Made by a program: the position numbers and the translations under genes. This document shows, piece after piece, positions 36,532 to 45,324 of a stretch of DNA of 64,000 bases; the stretch's first letter is position 1, and the number at the start of each line of letters is the position of its first letter. The DNA is from Pacificimonas aurantium. GTDB taxonomy: Bacteria > Pseudomonadota > Alphaproteobacteria > Sphingomonadales > Sphingomonadaceae. Location: NCBI RefSeq assembly GCF_020092905.1, contig NZ_JAGSGB010000003.1:124001-188000 (forward strand), given 5' to 3'. Under the pieces are notes generated by a model, which was not told the origin of the DNA, made no database searches, and saw only the letters and a program-made list of their open reading frames with translations.

Positions 36532-36610
36532 GGGTGGCTGTCCTTAAAGCAGTCGCTGGTCGTTCAGGAGAGCGGATATGACTGTTCCGCCCCGGATTTC
36601 AAAGGGTGAG

Positions 36611-37441
36611 CTAGTTCTTGATGCGCCAGCCCACGGCAAGCAGCCAGTAGGCCAGTCCACCGAGAAGCAGGTTGAGAGCCAGAAGCACCAGCGCGCCTTG
36701 CAGCACGGGGCCGTCCGAGGTGCCGAGGAAGCCGTAGCGGAACCCGTCGATGATGTAGAAGAACGGATTGGCATGGCTGATGGTCTGGAACAGCGGCGGC
36801 AGGCGCTCGATGACGTAGAAGGTGCCCGAGAGAAGCGACAGCGGCTGAACGATGAAATTCGTGACCGCGGCGGCATGATCGAACTTCTCGGCCCAAAGGC
36901 CGGTGAGGACACCGAGAATGCCGAGCAGCATCGTTCCCATGACGCCGAAGTAGAGAATCGCCCAGGGCTCGCGGATGACCGGCTGCAGGCCTGGCCACAG
37001 CCACATCGCGCCAAAGACGGCCGCGCCCACCAGGAAGCCCCGCGTAACGGCGCCGGCAATGTAGCTGGCGAGCAGCTCTCCAGTCGAAATCGGCGGCATC
37101 AGGACGTCGACGATGGTCCCCTGCACCTTCCCGATCAGGAGGGAGGAGGAGGTGTTCGCGAAGGCATTCTGGATCATGCCCATGATGATGAGGCCGGGCG
37201 CGAGGAAGGAGTTGAAGGGAAAACCCATTACTTCGCGGTCGCCGCGCCCGAGCGCGATGGTGAAGATCGCCAGGAACAACAATGTCGTGATCGCGGGCGC
37301 CCACACAGTCTGGAGCTGCACCTTGAAGAAGCGCCGCACCTCCTTCATGTAGAGGGTAGCTAGTCCCCGCCAGTTTATGAACGGGATCAGCGGTTCGCCG
37401 GGTTCTGGTCGGCTTCTCATCGAGAGACGGTCTTGGGCCAT
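36611..37441 (-). CDS. ABC-2 type transporter permease
   Basis: A 276-aa permease with six hydrophobic segments, beginning about residue 35 (WAPAITTLLFLAIFTIALG) and including SGTFYVIERLPP before TM5, as in the YadH family of ABC-2 permeases. The amphipathic N-terminus is typical. ATG 37441 is favoured by a nearby AGGCGG; ATG 37420 is an alternative. No ATPase gene is adjacent, so the partner must be encoded elsewhere. Divergent from gcrA. Confidence 0.85.
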   Translation of the reverse strand: MAQDRLSMRSRPEPGEPLIPFINWRGLATLYMKEVRRFFKVQLQTVWAPAITTLLFLAIFTIALGRGDREVMGFPFNSFLAPGLIIMGMIQNAFANTSSSLLIGKVQGTIVDVLMPPISTGELLASYIAGAVTRGFLVGAAVFGAMWLWPGLQPVIREPWAILYFGVMGTMLLGILGVLTGLWAEKFDHAAAVTNFIVQPLSLLSGTFYVIERLPPLFQTISHANPFFYIIDGFRYGFLGTSDGPVLQGALVLLALNLLLGGLAYWLLAVGWRIKN

Positions 37442-37522
37442 GACGAACCGCCTAAACCTGCCCGATTTGTGCTGCAACCGGCCTTGGCCGTGACGCGGCT
37501 CACCAAAAGGAATTGCCTGAGT

Positions 37523-38254
37523 ATGTCCTGGACCGACGAACGCATCGATACGCTGAAGAAGATGTGGGAAGAGGGCCACCCGGCCAGCAAGATTGCGGAT
37601 GAGCTTGGCGGCGTCAGCCGCAACGCCGTCATCGGAAAGGCACACCGGCTGGGTCTGGAAAAGCGGCCTTCGCCCGTGAAGGCTGACAAGGCGGCGGCGG
37701 CCGCCCCCCAGCCCGCCGCTGAAAAGCCCAAAAAGGCGAAGAAGAAAAAGGCCAAGGCCGAGAAGGCGTCCGCCAAGGAGGCGAAGACGGCCGAGGCGCC
37801 CGAGTCGGCACCTTCCGAAGTCGATGCAGAGGCCGCGTCCGCGCCTGCCTATCCCTCCGACGAGCCTGCGCCGGGCGAGGATTCCTCGCTCCCGATCCAG
37901 CCGCGCGTTCCGCTGTCCAAGCGCAACGACGTCGATCAGAGTTCTACGCCGGCCCCGCGTATCCAGATTCACGACCCGCGTCCTGCGCCCCGTCCGGCTC
38001 CGAAGAAGCCGCTACGGCCTGCCCCGCGCAGCGAGAAGGTCAAGGACAAGACGTCGCTGCTCGACCTCAACGAGCGCATCTGCAAATGGCCGATCGGGCA
38101 TCCGGGCGAGCCGGAATTCCACTTTTGCGGCGAAAAGTCGGAGCCGGGCTTTCCCTATTGTAACCGGCACTGCGCAGAGGCCTATCAGGCTCAGCAGCCG
38201 CGCAAGGACCGTCCCGGCCGTACGCCGATGCCGAACCTGCCGCGGCCGCGCTGA
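37523..38254 (+). CDS. gcrA: Cell-cycle regulator GcrA
   Basis: A 243-aa GcrA protein, the sigma-70-associated regulator that reads CcrM-methylated GANTC promoters in the CtrA network. The N-terminal HTH (MSWTDERIDTLKKMWEEGH, SASKI-type loop, SRNAVIGKAHRLGL) and the C-terminal Cys-rich module CKWPIGHPGEPEFHFCG...YCNRHCAEAYQ are both intact. Between them is a Lys/Ala/Pro-rich linker of about 130 residues, longer than in Caulobacter GcrA. ATG 37523 follows AAAGGAA. sciP, another network member, is also in the window. Confidence 0.93.
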   Translation: MSWTDERIDTLKKMWEEGHPASKIADELGGVSRNAVIGKAHRLGLEKRPSPVKADKAAAAAPQPAAEKPKKAKKKKAKAEKASAKEAKTAEAPESAPSEVDAEAASAPAYPSDEPAPGEDSSLPIQPRVPLSKRNDVDQSSTPAPRIQIHDPRPAPRPAPKKPLRPAPRSEKVKDKTSLLDLNERICKWPIGHPGEPEFHFCGEKSEPGFPYCNRHCAEAYQAQQPRKDRPGRTPMPNLPRPR

Positions 38255-38321
38255 CGGGCCAGCACAGGTCGAACCTTGGTAGGCGGTAGCTGCGGCTACC
38301 GTGGCCGCCGCGGCTGCGGGC

Positions 38322-38735
38322 TCAGCCTTCTGTATCGGAAACGAGCTTCAGCCCGTTGTCGTCGTCCCGCCGGCGCAGCGTACCGTCGGTTCTGGCGCCC
38401 GCCTCTATGGTGATCCGGTCATATTCGATCTCGCCGGACGTTATCGCGCTGGCCGCGATGACGAGCTGAGACGCGGAGATGTTTCCTTCGGTGGCGCCCG
38501 ATATCTTGGCGTCGTCGGCCGTAATGTCGCCGACGATCATCCCCTTTTCGCCGACGATCAGCGACCGGCAGGTAACATTGCCCCGAACCGTTCCGTCGAT
38601 GTGAACGTCACCGGCTGCCTCGATATTTCCAGTGACTTCGACATCGGCACCGAGAATCGAAAAGGCACCGGGATCAGCCGGCATCCGCTTGCTCCTGTCT
38701 GCGTTCGCCCGCTCGGTCTTGGATTTCGAGAACAT
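38322..38735 (-). CDS. Bactofilin
   Basis: A 137-aa polymer-forming cytoskeletal protein. The right-handed beta-helix repeats (DVEVTGNIEAAGDVHIDGTVRGNVTC and onward, about residues 28-120) are flanked by short charged tails, as in BacA. ATG 38735 has GGAGG ahead and lies inside the upstream M23 peptidase gene, whose last 62 bp it overlaps in another frame. Bactofilin-M23 pairs are known to cooperate in cell-shape and wall remodelling (as in Helicobacter and Caulobacter), so the coupling supports that role here. Confidence 0.9.
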   Translation of the reverse strand: MFSKSKTERANADRSKRMPADPGAFSILGADVEVTGNIEAAGDVHIDGTVRGNVTCRSLIVGEKGMIVGDITADDAKISGATEGNISASQLVIAASAITSGEIEYDRITIEAGARTDGTLRRRDDDNGLKLVSDTEG

Positions 38736-39810
38736 GGTCGGAGGCCTCCAGGAAGGGACGCGGATTGACGGGTTTGCCATCGATCCTGACTTCGAAATGC
38801 AGGTGGGTGCCGGTGGAGCGGCCGGTCGAGCCCATGGCGCCGATCGTCTCGCCGCGGGCAACGGTATCGCCGCGACGGACGGAGGTTTCGGCAAGATGCG
38901 CATAGCGGGTCCGAATGCCGCGCCCATGATCGACGATGACGATCCGGCCGTAACCGCCCCACCAGCCTGAGCGAATGACCGTTCCGGCTGCCGCTGCGCG
39001 AATGTCGGAACGATGCGGTCCGCTGAAGTCCTGCCCCTGGTGCATGGCGGCGCGCCGGTGAAACGGGTCGCGGCGCAGACCGTAGCCGCTCGATAGTCGT
39101 CCGCCCTCGGCGGGCATGAAGGACGGAATGGAGAGAAGGGCGCGCTCGAGACGCTCCAGCTTTTCGATCGTTTCCGCGAGGCGGAGCAGATCGTCGCCGA
39201 CCCCGATACCGGGAACATAGGGCCCGCCGGTCCCTTCGCCGCTGCCCGCCAGCTTGATGGGATCAAGGCCGAGGCTGGCCATGGTACGTTCGGCGCGCCG
39301 CATACGCGCGGAAGCGAGGAGATCTACCTGGCGAATGAAGGCAGTCTGGCGCTGCTCCAATGTCTTCAGGCGAGCTTCGGGCGAGTTCTGGCGGTTCGTG
39401 GAAACGGCCGCGGAGGGCGCGGTCAGCGAAGCGCCGGGTAAGTCGAAATGCTCTGCGGCGACCGCTTCCAGAGCGCGCTGCCTGGCCTCGAGATCGTTTG
39501 CCAGCGCTTCTGCCGACTTCTGCCTGCGCACGGCGCCGCGATAGGTACGCTGCGCATCCGCCAACATCGCAGCGACGCTGCTGCGTTCCGCAAGCATCGA
39601 AATTTGCGAGGCGAGAAGATTTCCCGACAGGACCAGCCAGCCGAGCAGCAGGATCGCCGTGCTGGCGGCGACCGTCTTTTGAAACCGTGCGCTGATCCTC
39701 AGAAAGCGGAGCTCTCCATCGGTACGCATGTAAAGTTCGCGGTCCACGAAAAGCGACGCGAAACGCGCGCGCAAAGACCCCCAAAGGCGAGGCGCCACAA
39801 ATTCCCCCAT
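38674..39810 (-). CDS. M23 (LytM) peptidoglycan endopeptidase
   Basis: A 378-aa membrane-anchored M23 peptidase. An N-terminal transmembrane helix (about 47-68, TVAASTAILLLGWLVLSG) is followed by a coiled coil (about 75-175) and a C-terminal LytM domain. Zinc ligands are present as HQGQD (His and Asp of HxxxD), and HLHFEV near 340 supplies the HxH pair; GYGLRRDPFHRR and GNxV-like TVIRSGWWGGYG complete the domain, so it should be catalytically competent. The overlap with bactofilin argues for joint regulation. Confidence 0.92.
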   Translation of the reverse strand: MGEFVAPRLWGSLRARFASLFVDRELYMRTDGELRFLRISARFQKTVAASTAILLLGWLVLSGNLLASQISMLAERSSVAAMLADAQRTYRGAVRRQKSAEALANDLEARQRALEAVAAEHFDLPGASLTAPSAAVSTNRQNSPEARLKTLEQRQTAFIRQVDLLASARMRRAERTMASLGLDPIKLAGSGEGTGGPYVPGIGVGDDLLRLAETIEKLERLERALLSIPSFMPAEGGRLSSGYGLRRDPFHRRAAMHQGQDFSGPHRSDIRAAAAGTVIRSGWWGGYGRIVIVDHGRGIRTRYAHLAETSVRRGDTVARGETIGAMGSTGRSTGTHLHFEVRIDGKPVNPRPFLEASDHVLEIQDRAGERRQEQADAG

Positions 39811-39950
39811 CTGCGCGAGTCGCCCCGCGATTTCCCTGAAAAACTAGCTAGGACAGGTTCTCGTGGGCATTCAAGGCCGGGCGGCCGATTCTTTTCGGAA
39901 TTCTTAGGTTTTTTGCTGCGGCGCCGTCGCTCCAGGGCATTTTCGGGCGT

Positions 39951-41780
39951 CTATCCGTTCCGTTCCTTCACGTAACGGCCAGGTGCCGGTTCGATGGCTT
40001 TCAGCTTGCCCGTGCCCGGCTGTCTGGCGGGCACCTTGTCTCCCGCCCGGGACGAAATCCATTCCAGCCAGTCGGGCCACCACGACCCTGGGTGCATCTC
40101 CGCTTTTTCCTGAAAGTCCTCCAGCGAAGCGGGAAGGTGGCCGTCATACACCCAGTGCTGGTATTTCTTAGCCGCAGGCGGGTTTACTACCCCGGCAATA
40201 TGTCCGCTGCCGGCCAGCATGAAGCGCATCTCTCCGGAGAAGTGCTCGGTCAGCTTCCAGACCGAACGCGCCGGCGCGATATGATCCTCCTTGCCCGCCT
40301 GGATATAGGTGGGGATGTCCACCGTCCGCAGATCGATGGGCACTCCGTCGATCTCGATTCCGCCAGGCGAGGCGAGCTTGTTGTCGCGGTACAGGTCGCG
40401 CAGATAATCCGCGTGCCAGGCGGCCGGGACGTTGGTCGCGTCGGAGTTCCAGTAGAGCAAGTCGAAGGGAAAATAGTCCTTCCCCAGCAGGTAGTTGTTG
40501 ACGACGTAGTTCCAGATCAGGTCATTGGCACGCAGCATGTTGAAGGTCGTGGCCATGTAGCGGCCATCGAGATAGCCGTGCTCGGCGGCGAGCGCGTCGA
40601 TCATTTCCAGTTCGCCTTCATCGACAAACACCTGCAGGTCGCCTGCTTCGGTGAAGTCGACCTGCGCCGTGAAGAAGGTTGCGCTGCGGACCTTATCCGC
40701 CGTTCCCTTCGCCTCCATATAGGCCAGCACCGCCGCAAGTGTCGTACCCGCGACACAGTAGCCGATCAGGTTCGCGGCCCGCGCGCCCGTATCCTCCAGG
40801 ACCTTGTCGATGGCGGTAAGGAACCCTTCCGCCACATAGTTGTCGAGGCGGACGTCCCGCAGGTTCTCGTCGGCATTTTTCCACGAGACGATGTAGACGC
40901 TCAGGCCCTGGTCGAGGCACCAGCGGATGAAGCTCTTCTCTGCCGTCAGGTCCAGAATGTAGAATTTGTTGATCCACGGCGGAAAGATCAGCAGCGGAAT
41001 CTCAAAGGTCTCGGCGGTGGTCGGGGCGTAGTGGATGAGTTGGAAGAGGCGGTTTTCGAAGACCACCTGTCCCGGCGTCGCCGCTACGTTCACACCCACC
41101 TCGAACGCGTCCTCGTCGGTCATGCGCATCCGGCCGCGTTTCAGATCGTCGAGCAAATGCTCGGTTCCGCGCAGCAGGTTTTCCCCGCCCGATTCCAGCG
41201 TCGCCTGCAGAACCTCGGGATTGGTGAGCAGATAGTTGCTGGGCGACGCCGCATCCAGGAACTGCTTGGTATAGAAGATCGCCTTTTCGCGTTCCTTCCG
41301 GTCCAGTCCCTCGGCCCCTGACACCACGTCCATCAAGTATCGGCTCGCGAGCAGATATCCCTGCTTGATGAACTGGAAGGCCGGAATTTCCGTCCACGCC
41401 TCGTCCCGGAAACGCTTGTCTTTCGGCGCGTCCCGGTCCCCGCTTTCAAGTTTGGCGCCGGTCAGAAATCCCTGCCACAGGCGCGTGGCTTCGTTCACAT
41501 AGTCCATCTGCATCTGCGCGAGGCGGACGGGATCGGATACGAGCGCGGAGCCCAGGTGCGGCCAGAGCTCCGCCATACCGAAGGGATCGAAGGGCATCGC
41601 GCCGAAAGAGGGCTGGTCCTCCTCGCCCGACCAGAACTCCAGCATCATCTGCTGCGCCTTTCCGGCCAGGTAGGTCATCTGTTCGAACATGGCGGTCGCG
41701 TCGGGAACGGCGGGCGCACCTCCGTCCGCCACAGGCGACGCTGGACCGGCCGAGTCCGACTTTCCCTCGCCCTTGTTCAT
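39951..41780 (-). CDS. phaC: Class I poly(3-hydroxyalkanoate) synthase
   Basis: A 609-aa PHA synthase polymerising 3-hydroxyacyl-CoA. The lipase-like box is GYCVAG, with the nucleophile Cys at about 320; catalytic Asp and His regions appear as YIQAGKEDHIAP and AGSGHIAGVVNPP. The N-terminal PhaC_N domain spans about 70-240. ATG 41780 has GGGAGG upstream; a longer reading to 41876 overlaps the aminotransferase promoter. No phasin or phaR is adjacent. Confidence 0.93.
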   Translation of the reverse strand: MNKGEGKSDSAGPASPVADGGAPAVPDATAMFEQMTYLAGKAQQMMLEFWSGEEDQPSFGAMPFDPFGMAELWPHLGSALVSDPVRLAQMQMDYVNEATRLWQGFLTGAKLESGDRDAPKDKRFRDEAWTEIPAFQFIKQGYLLASRYLMDVVSGAEGLDRKEREKAIFYTKQFLDAASPSNYLLTNPEVLQATLESGGENLLRGTEHLLDDLKRGRMRMTDEDAFEVGVNVAATPGQVVFENRLFQLIHYAPTTAETFEIPLLIFPPWINKFYILDLTAEKSFIRWCLDQGLSVYIVSWKNADENLRDVRLDNYVAEGFLTAIDKVLEDTGARAANLIGYCVAGTTLAAVLAYMEAKGTADKVRSATFFTAQVDFTEAGDLQVFVDEGELEMIDALAAEHGYLDGRYMATTFNMLRANDLIWNYVVNNYLLGKDYFPFDLLYWNSDATNVPAAWHADYLRDLYRDNKLASPGGIEIDGVPIDLRTVDIPTYIQAGKEDHIAPARSVWKLTEHFSGEMRFMLAGSGHIAGVVNPPAAKKYQHWVYDGHLPASLEDFQEKAEMHPGSWWPDWLEWISSRAGDKVPARQPGTGKLKAIEPAPGRYVKERNG

Positions 41781-41896
41781 CTCTGCCTCCCGCTTTTCTC
41801 TCGCCAAGCGCTTGCAGGAACGCTTAGTCTCCCCCATCGGCACCGATGTTCTGCGCGGTTGCCGGTGGTGTTGCAACGGAGATTCCGGCCAGGTCC

Positions 41897-43093
41897 ATGA
41901 ACGACGATTTCTACCGCATTAAGCGTCTTCCCCCCTATGTCTTCGCCGAAGTGAACCGGATGAAGGCAGAGGCGCGGGCGCGCGGTCAGGACATCATCGA
42001 CCTGGGCATGGGCAACCCCGACACGCCGCCTCCGGCCTATGTCATCGACAAGCTTGCCGAAGTGGCACGCGATCCGAAGGCGCATCGCTATTCCGCGTCG
42101 CGCGGCATCGAGGGGCTGCGAAAGGCGCAGGCGCGCTATTACAGGCGGCGCTTCGGCGTCGAACTGGATCACGACAAGGAAATTTGCGTCACTTTGGGCT
42201 CCAAGGAGGGGCTCGCCAACCTTGCCCAGGCGATCACCGCGCCCGGCGACGTGATCCTGTCGCCCAATCCATCCTATCCCATTCACGCGTTCGGATTCAT
42301 CATCGCGGGCGCCACCATCCGGTCGATCCCGACCTCGCCGGGACCGGATTTCTTCCAGAGCCTCGACTACCAGATGCGCTACACGGTCCCGAAGCCGACC
42401 GTGCTGGTCATCGGCTATCCCTCGAACCCGACGGCGGAGACGGTCGACCTCGATTTCTATCACGACGTCGTCAATTTCGCGCGTCATCACGGGCTGTGGG
42501 TAATTTCCGACCTGGCCTATGCCGAAATCTATTTCGACGGCAATCCGCCGCCGTCCATTCTCCAGGTGCCCGGGGCGAAGGATGTGGCGGTGGAGTTCAC
42601 CTCCATGTCGAAGACCTTTTCAATGGCCGGCTGGCGCATGGGCTTTGCCGTCGGCAACCAGCAGCTAGTCGGCGCACTGACGCGGGTGAAATCCTATCTG
42701 GACTATGGGGCGTTCACGCCGATCCAGGTGGCTGCTGTGGCAGCGCTCGACGGCCCGGAGGAGGAAATCGAGAAGCGGCGCGAAATGTACAAGCGCCGCC
42801 GCGACGTCCTTGTCGAAAGCTTCGGCAGGGCGGGCTGGGACCTGCCGGTGCCGAAGGCAAGCATGTATATCTGGGCGCCCGTCCCGGCGCAGTTTGCACA
42901 TCTCGGTGCGCTGGGATTTGCCAAGGAGCTGATCGAAAAGGCCGGGGTCGCGGTCTCGCCGGGCGTGGGCTTTGGCGAACGCGGTGAGAGTTTCGTGCGC
43001 ATTGCCTTCGTGGAGAACGAGCAGCGCATCCGCCAGGCGGGTCGTCAGATCCGGGCGCTGTTCAAGGGCGAGGCGCGAGAGGCGGCCGAGTAG
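41897..43093 (+). CDS. alaC: Alanine/aspartate-type aminotransferase (AlaC-like)
   Basis: A 398-aa class I/II PLP aminotransferase. YRIKRLPPYVFAEVN, LGMGNPDTPPP, SPNPSYPIH, YPSNPTAETVDL and the PLP Lys in SMSKTFSMAGWRMGF (about 238) match the AlaC glutamate-pyruvate transaminase group. ATG 41897 is preceded by CCAGG; an upstream in-frame start at 41846 lies in the divergent promoter. In sphingomonads it commonly precedes hom; here an EAL gene on the other strand is inserted between, overlapping its 3' end by 32 bp. Confidence 0.88.
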   Translation: MNDDFYRIKRLPPYVFAEVNRMKAEARARGQDIIDLGMGNPDTPPPAYVIDKLAEVARDPKAHRYSASRGIEGLRKAQARYYRRRFGVELDHDKEICVTLGSKEGLANLAQAITAPGDVILSPNPSYPIHAFGFIIAGATIRSIPTSPGPDFFQSLDYQMRYTVPKPTVLVIGYPSNPTAETVDLDFYHDVVNFARHHGLWVISDLAYAEIYFDGNPPPSILQVPGAKDVAVEFTSMSKTFSMAGWRMGFAVGNQQLVGALTRVKSYLDYGAFTPIQVAAVAALDGPEEEIEKRREMYKRRRDVLVESFGRAGWDLPVPKASMYIWAPVPAQFAHLGALGFAKELIEKAGVAVSPGVGFGERGESFVRIAFVENEQRIRQAGRQIRALFKGEAREAAE

Positions 43094-43859
43094 CGCTAGC
43101 TGGGCGCGCTTCAAAGGGCTGCGGAAGCTTGCCGAGCTCGGGGCGCGCGTAGAGAAAGCCCTGGTGCAAGGTGATTCCGGCGGAGGTCAGGAACTCCGCT
43201 TCGCCGGTCGTCTCGATTCCCTCCGCGATCAGGAGCGTCCCCAGCCTTGCGGCCATTTCCGACACCGACGTCACGATGGCCTGGCGCGCCCGGTCGCGGT
43301 CGATTCCGCGCACAAGGTGCATGTCGAGCTTGATGTGACTGGTTTGAAAGTCGGCAAGTAGCGACAGGCCGGCATATCCCGATCCGAAATCGTCGAGCGC
43401 GGTCTGGAAGCCGATTTCCGCATAGGTCTTCATGATGGCGCGAATGTGGTCGCTGTCCGCGATCCGCTCGGTTTCGGAAAATTCGAACATTAAGCGATGC
43501 TGCGGCAGCGCCACCTCTTCGGCGGTCTTCAGGGTGAGCTGGATGCAGGCGAGGGGGGAATAGACTGCGTTGGGCAGGAAGTTGATCGAAAGGTGAGCGT
43601 CCGTAGCGAGAATTCCGGCATCGACGGCCTGGCGGATGGCCGCCACACGGCACTGCTGGTCGAAGGCGTAGCGGTCCGCTTCGGACACATTCTCAAGGAC
43701 ATGTGCAGCGCCTTCGCCGTTCGGGCCCCGCACGAGTGCCTCATAGGCGAATACCTCTCGCGACGTGACGTCCACGATCGGTTGAAATGCCATTCTCAGG
43801 GCGAAGCTGGGCTGGGCGTCGCGGCAGGCCGAACATCCCTGTTTCCAGCTCTCCGTCAT
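43062..43859 (-). CDS. Stand-alone EAL-domain c-di-GMP phosphodiesterase
   Basis: A 265-aa cytoplasmic protein consisting of a single EAL domain with no GGDEF, PAS or membrane part. Key positions look intact: FAYEALVRGP (EAL), INFLPN (metal-binding Asn), FEFSETE, DDFGSGYAGLSLL, KLD and AEGIETTGE. It probably hydrolyses c-di-GMP. The start is ATG 43859 with GGGGG ahead; TTG 43871 is an alternative. The two Cys near the N-terminus (GCSACRDAQ) are unusual and could bind a metal or a redox partner; that is speculation. Confidence 0.87.
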   Translation of the reverse strand: MTESWKQGCSACRDAQPSFALRMAFQPIVDVTSREVFAYEALVRGPNGEGAAHVLENVSEADRYAFDQQCRVAAIRQAVDAGILATDAHLSINFLPNAVYSPLACIQLTLKTAEEVALPQHRLMFEFSETERIADSDHIRAIMKTYAEIGFQTALDDFGSGYAGLSLLADFQTSHIKLDMHLVRGIDRDRARQAIVTSVSEMAARLGTLLIAEGIETTGEAEFLTSAGITLHQGFLYARPELGKLPQPFEARPASATRPPLAPRP

Positions 43860-44034
43860 CGCGGCCCCCAAACATACATTAATGAAAACAAAATATTATC
43901 CGTGGAGAATTTTATAGGTCAAATTGTTTCGCAGCAGAGCTTTCGGGCCGATTGTTTCACTTCGCTCTTGAAATACCGCGCTCCATGCTTTCGGTCGCAG
44001 CCAGAGACAACGATCCCGAAGGATGCATGACCAG

Positions 44035-45324
44035 ATGACCGAACCGCTTCGTATCGCCATTGCGGGCCTTGGCACCGTGGGAGCGGGCGTGGTGCGCCTG
44101 CTCACGGGGAATGCGGAGCTGATTACGGCGCGGGCGGGCCGCCCGATCGAGATCGTGGCCGTTAACGCGCGCGAGCGGAAGAAGGACCGCGGCGTCGACC
44201 TGACGCCCTATCGCTGGCAGGACGATCTGGGCCTGATGGCCGAAGCGGACGATGTCGATGTGGTGGTCGAACTGATCGGCGGCTCCGACGGGCCGGCCAT
44301 CGCTTTCGCACGCAAAGCGCTGAAGGCAGGAAAGGGGCTCGTAAGCGCGAACAAGGCGATGATCGCCCATCATGGGGCGGAGCTTGCGACCCTCGCGGAA
44401 GAAGCGGGCAAACCGCTGAAATTCGAGGCGGCTGTCGCGGGCGGCATCCCGGTGATCAAGGCGCTCGGCGGCGGTGCGGCCGCGAACGAGATTTCCAGCC
44501 TGTTCGGCATCCTCAACGGCACCTGCAACTATATCCTCAGCGAGATGGAGCAGAAGGGCTCGAACTTCGCCGACGTGCTGAAGGAGGCGCAGGCGCTCGG
44601 CTATGCGGAAGCGGATCCGACGTTCGACATTGACGGGATCGATGCGGCGCACAAGCTCGCGATCCTGGCGAGCCTCGCCTTCGGTACGCAGATTTCGTTC
44701 GAGGAGGTGGAGACCCGCGGCATCCGCGAGATCGAAGCGGTCGACATCGAACGGGCGGCGGCGCTCGGCTACCGCATTCGCCTGGTTGGGGAGACGCGTT
44801 ACGACGATGGCCGCCTGTTCCAGCGCGTGCACCCGGTCCTCGTTCCGGTGAACCATCCGCTGGCGAAGGTGGACGGCTCGCTGAACGCCGTCGTTGCAGA
44901 CGGCAACTTCGTCGGACGGCTGACGTTCGAAGGCGCCGGTGCGGGTGCCGGTCCGACCGCCAGCGCGGTCGTGGCAGATATCATCGACATTGCGCGCGGC
45001 GAGTTGCAGCCCGCCTTCGGCGTTCCCGCATCGGCCCTTGCCCCTGCGGCGCCCGCCCATAGCGACGCCGGCAAGGGCCGCAGCTATGTCCGTGTGGCGG
45101 TGGCCGATGAACCCGGCGTCATGGCCGATCTTACGGCGATCCTGCGCGACTGCGATGTCTCTATCGAGAGCCTGATCCAGCGTGGCGACGCGGGCGACGG
45201 CGGCGTCTTCATCGCGATGATTACCCACGAAACGGAGCATAGCCGCCTTGCCGAGGCGGTGCGCCGCATGGCCGACTGCAAAGCCGTGCTCAGTCAGCCG
45301 ATGCGGATGGATCTGCTGGACTGA
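44035..45324 (+). CDS. hom: Homoserine dehydrogenase
   Basis: A 429-aa enzyme reducing aspartate semialdehyde to homoserine, feeding threonine and methionine (metZ is also in the window). Rossmann motif IAGLGTVGAGVVRLL near 6-20; substrate domain GGGAAANEISSLFGILNGTCNYILSEME with catalytic residues; C-terminal ACT domain (SYVRVAVADEPGVMADLTAILRDCDVSIESL) for feedback regulation. GAAGG lies 12 bases before ATG 44035; ATG 44023 is less likely because it directly abuts that site. Confidence 0.94.
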   Translation: MTEPLRIAIAGLGTVGAGVVRLLTGNAELITARAGRPIEIVAVNARERKKDRGVDLTPYRWQDDLGLMAEADDVDVVVELIGGSDGPAIAFARKALKAGKGLVSANKAMIAHHGAELATLAEEAGKPLKFEAAVAGGIPVIKALGGGAAANEISSLFGILNGTCNYILSEMEQKGSNFADVLKEAQALGYAEADPTFDIDGIDAAHKLAILASLAFGTQISFEEVETRGIREIEAVDIERAAALGYRIRLVGETRYDDGRLFQRVHPVLVPVNHPLAKVDGSLNAVVADGNFVGRLTFEGAGAGAGPTASAVVADIIDIARGELQPAFGVPASALAPAAPAHSDAGKGRSYVRVAVADEPGVMADLTAILRDCDVSIESLIQRGDAGDGGVFIAMITHETEHSRLAEAVRRMADCKAVLSQPMRMDLLD

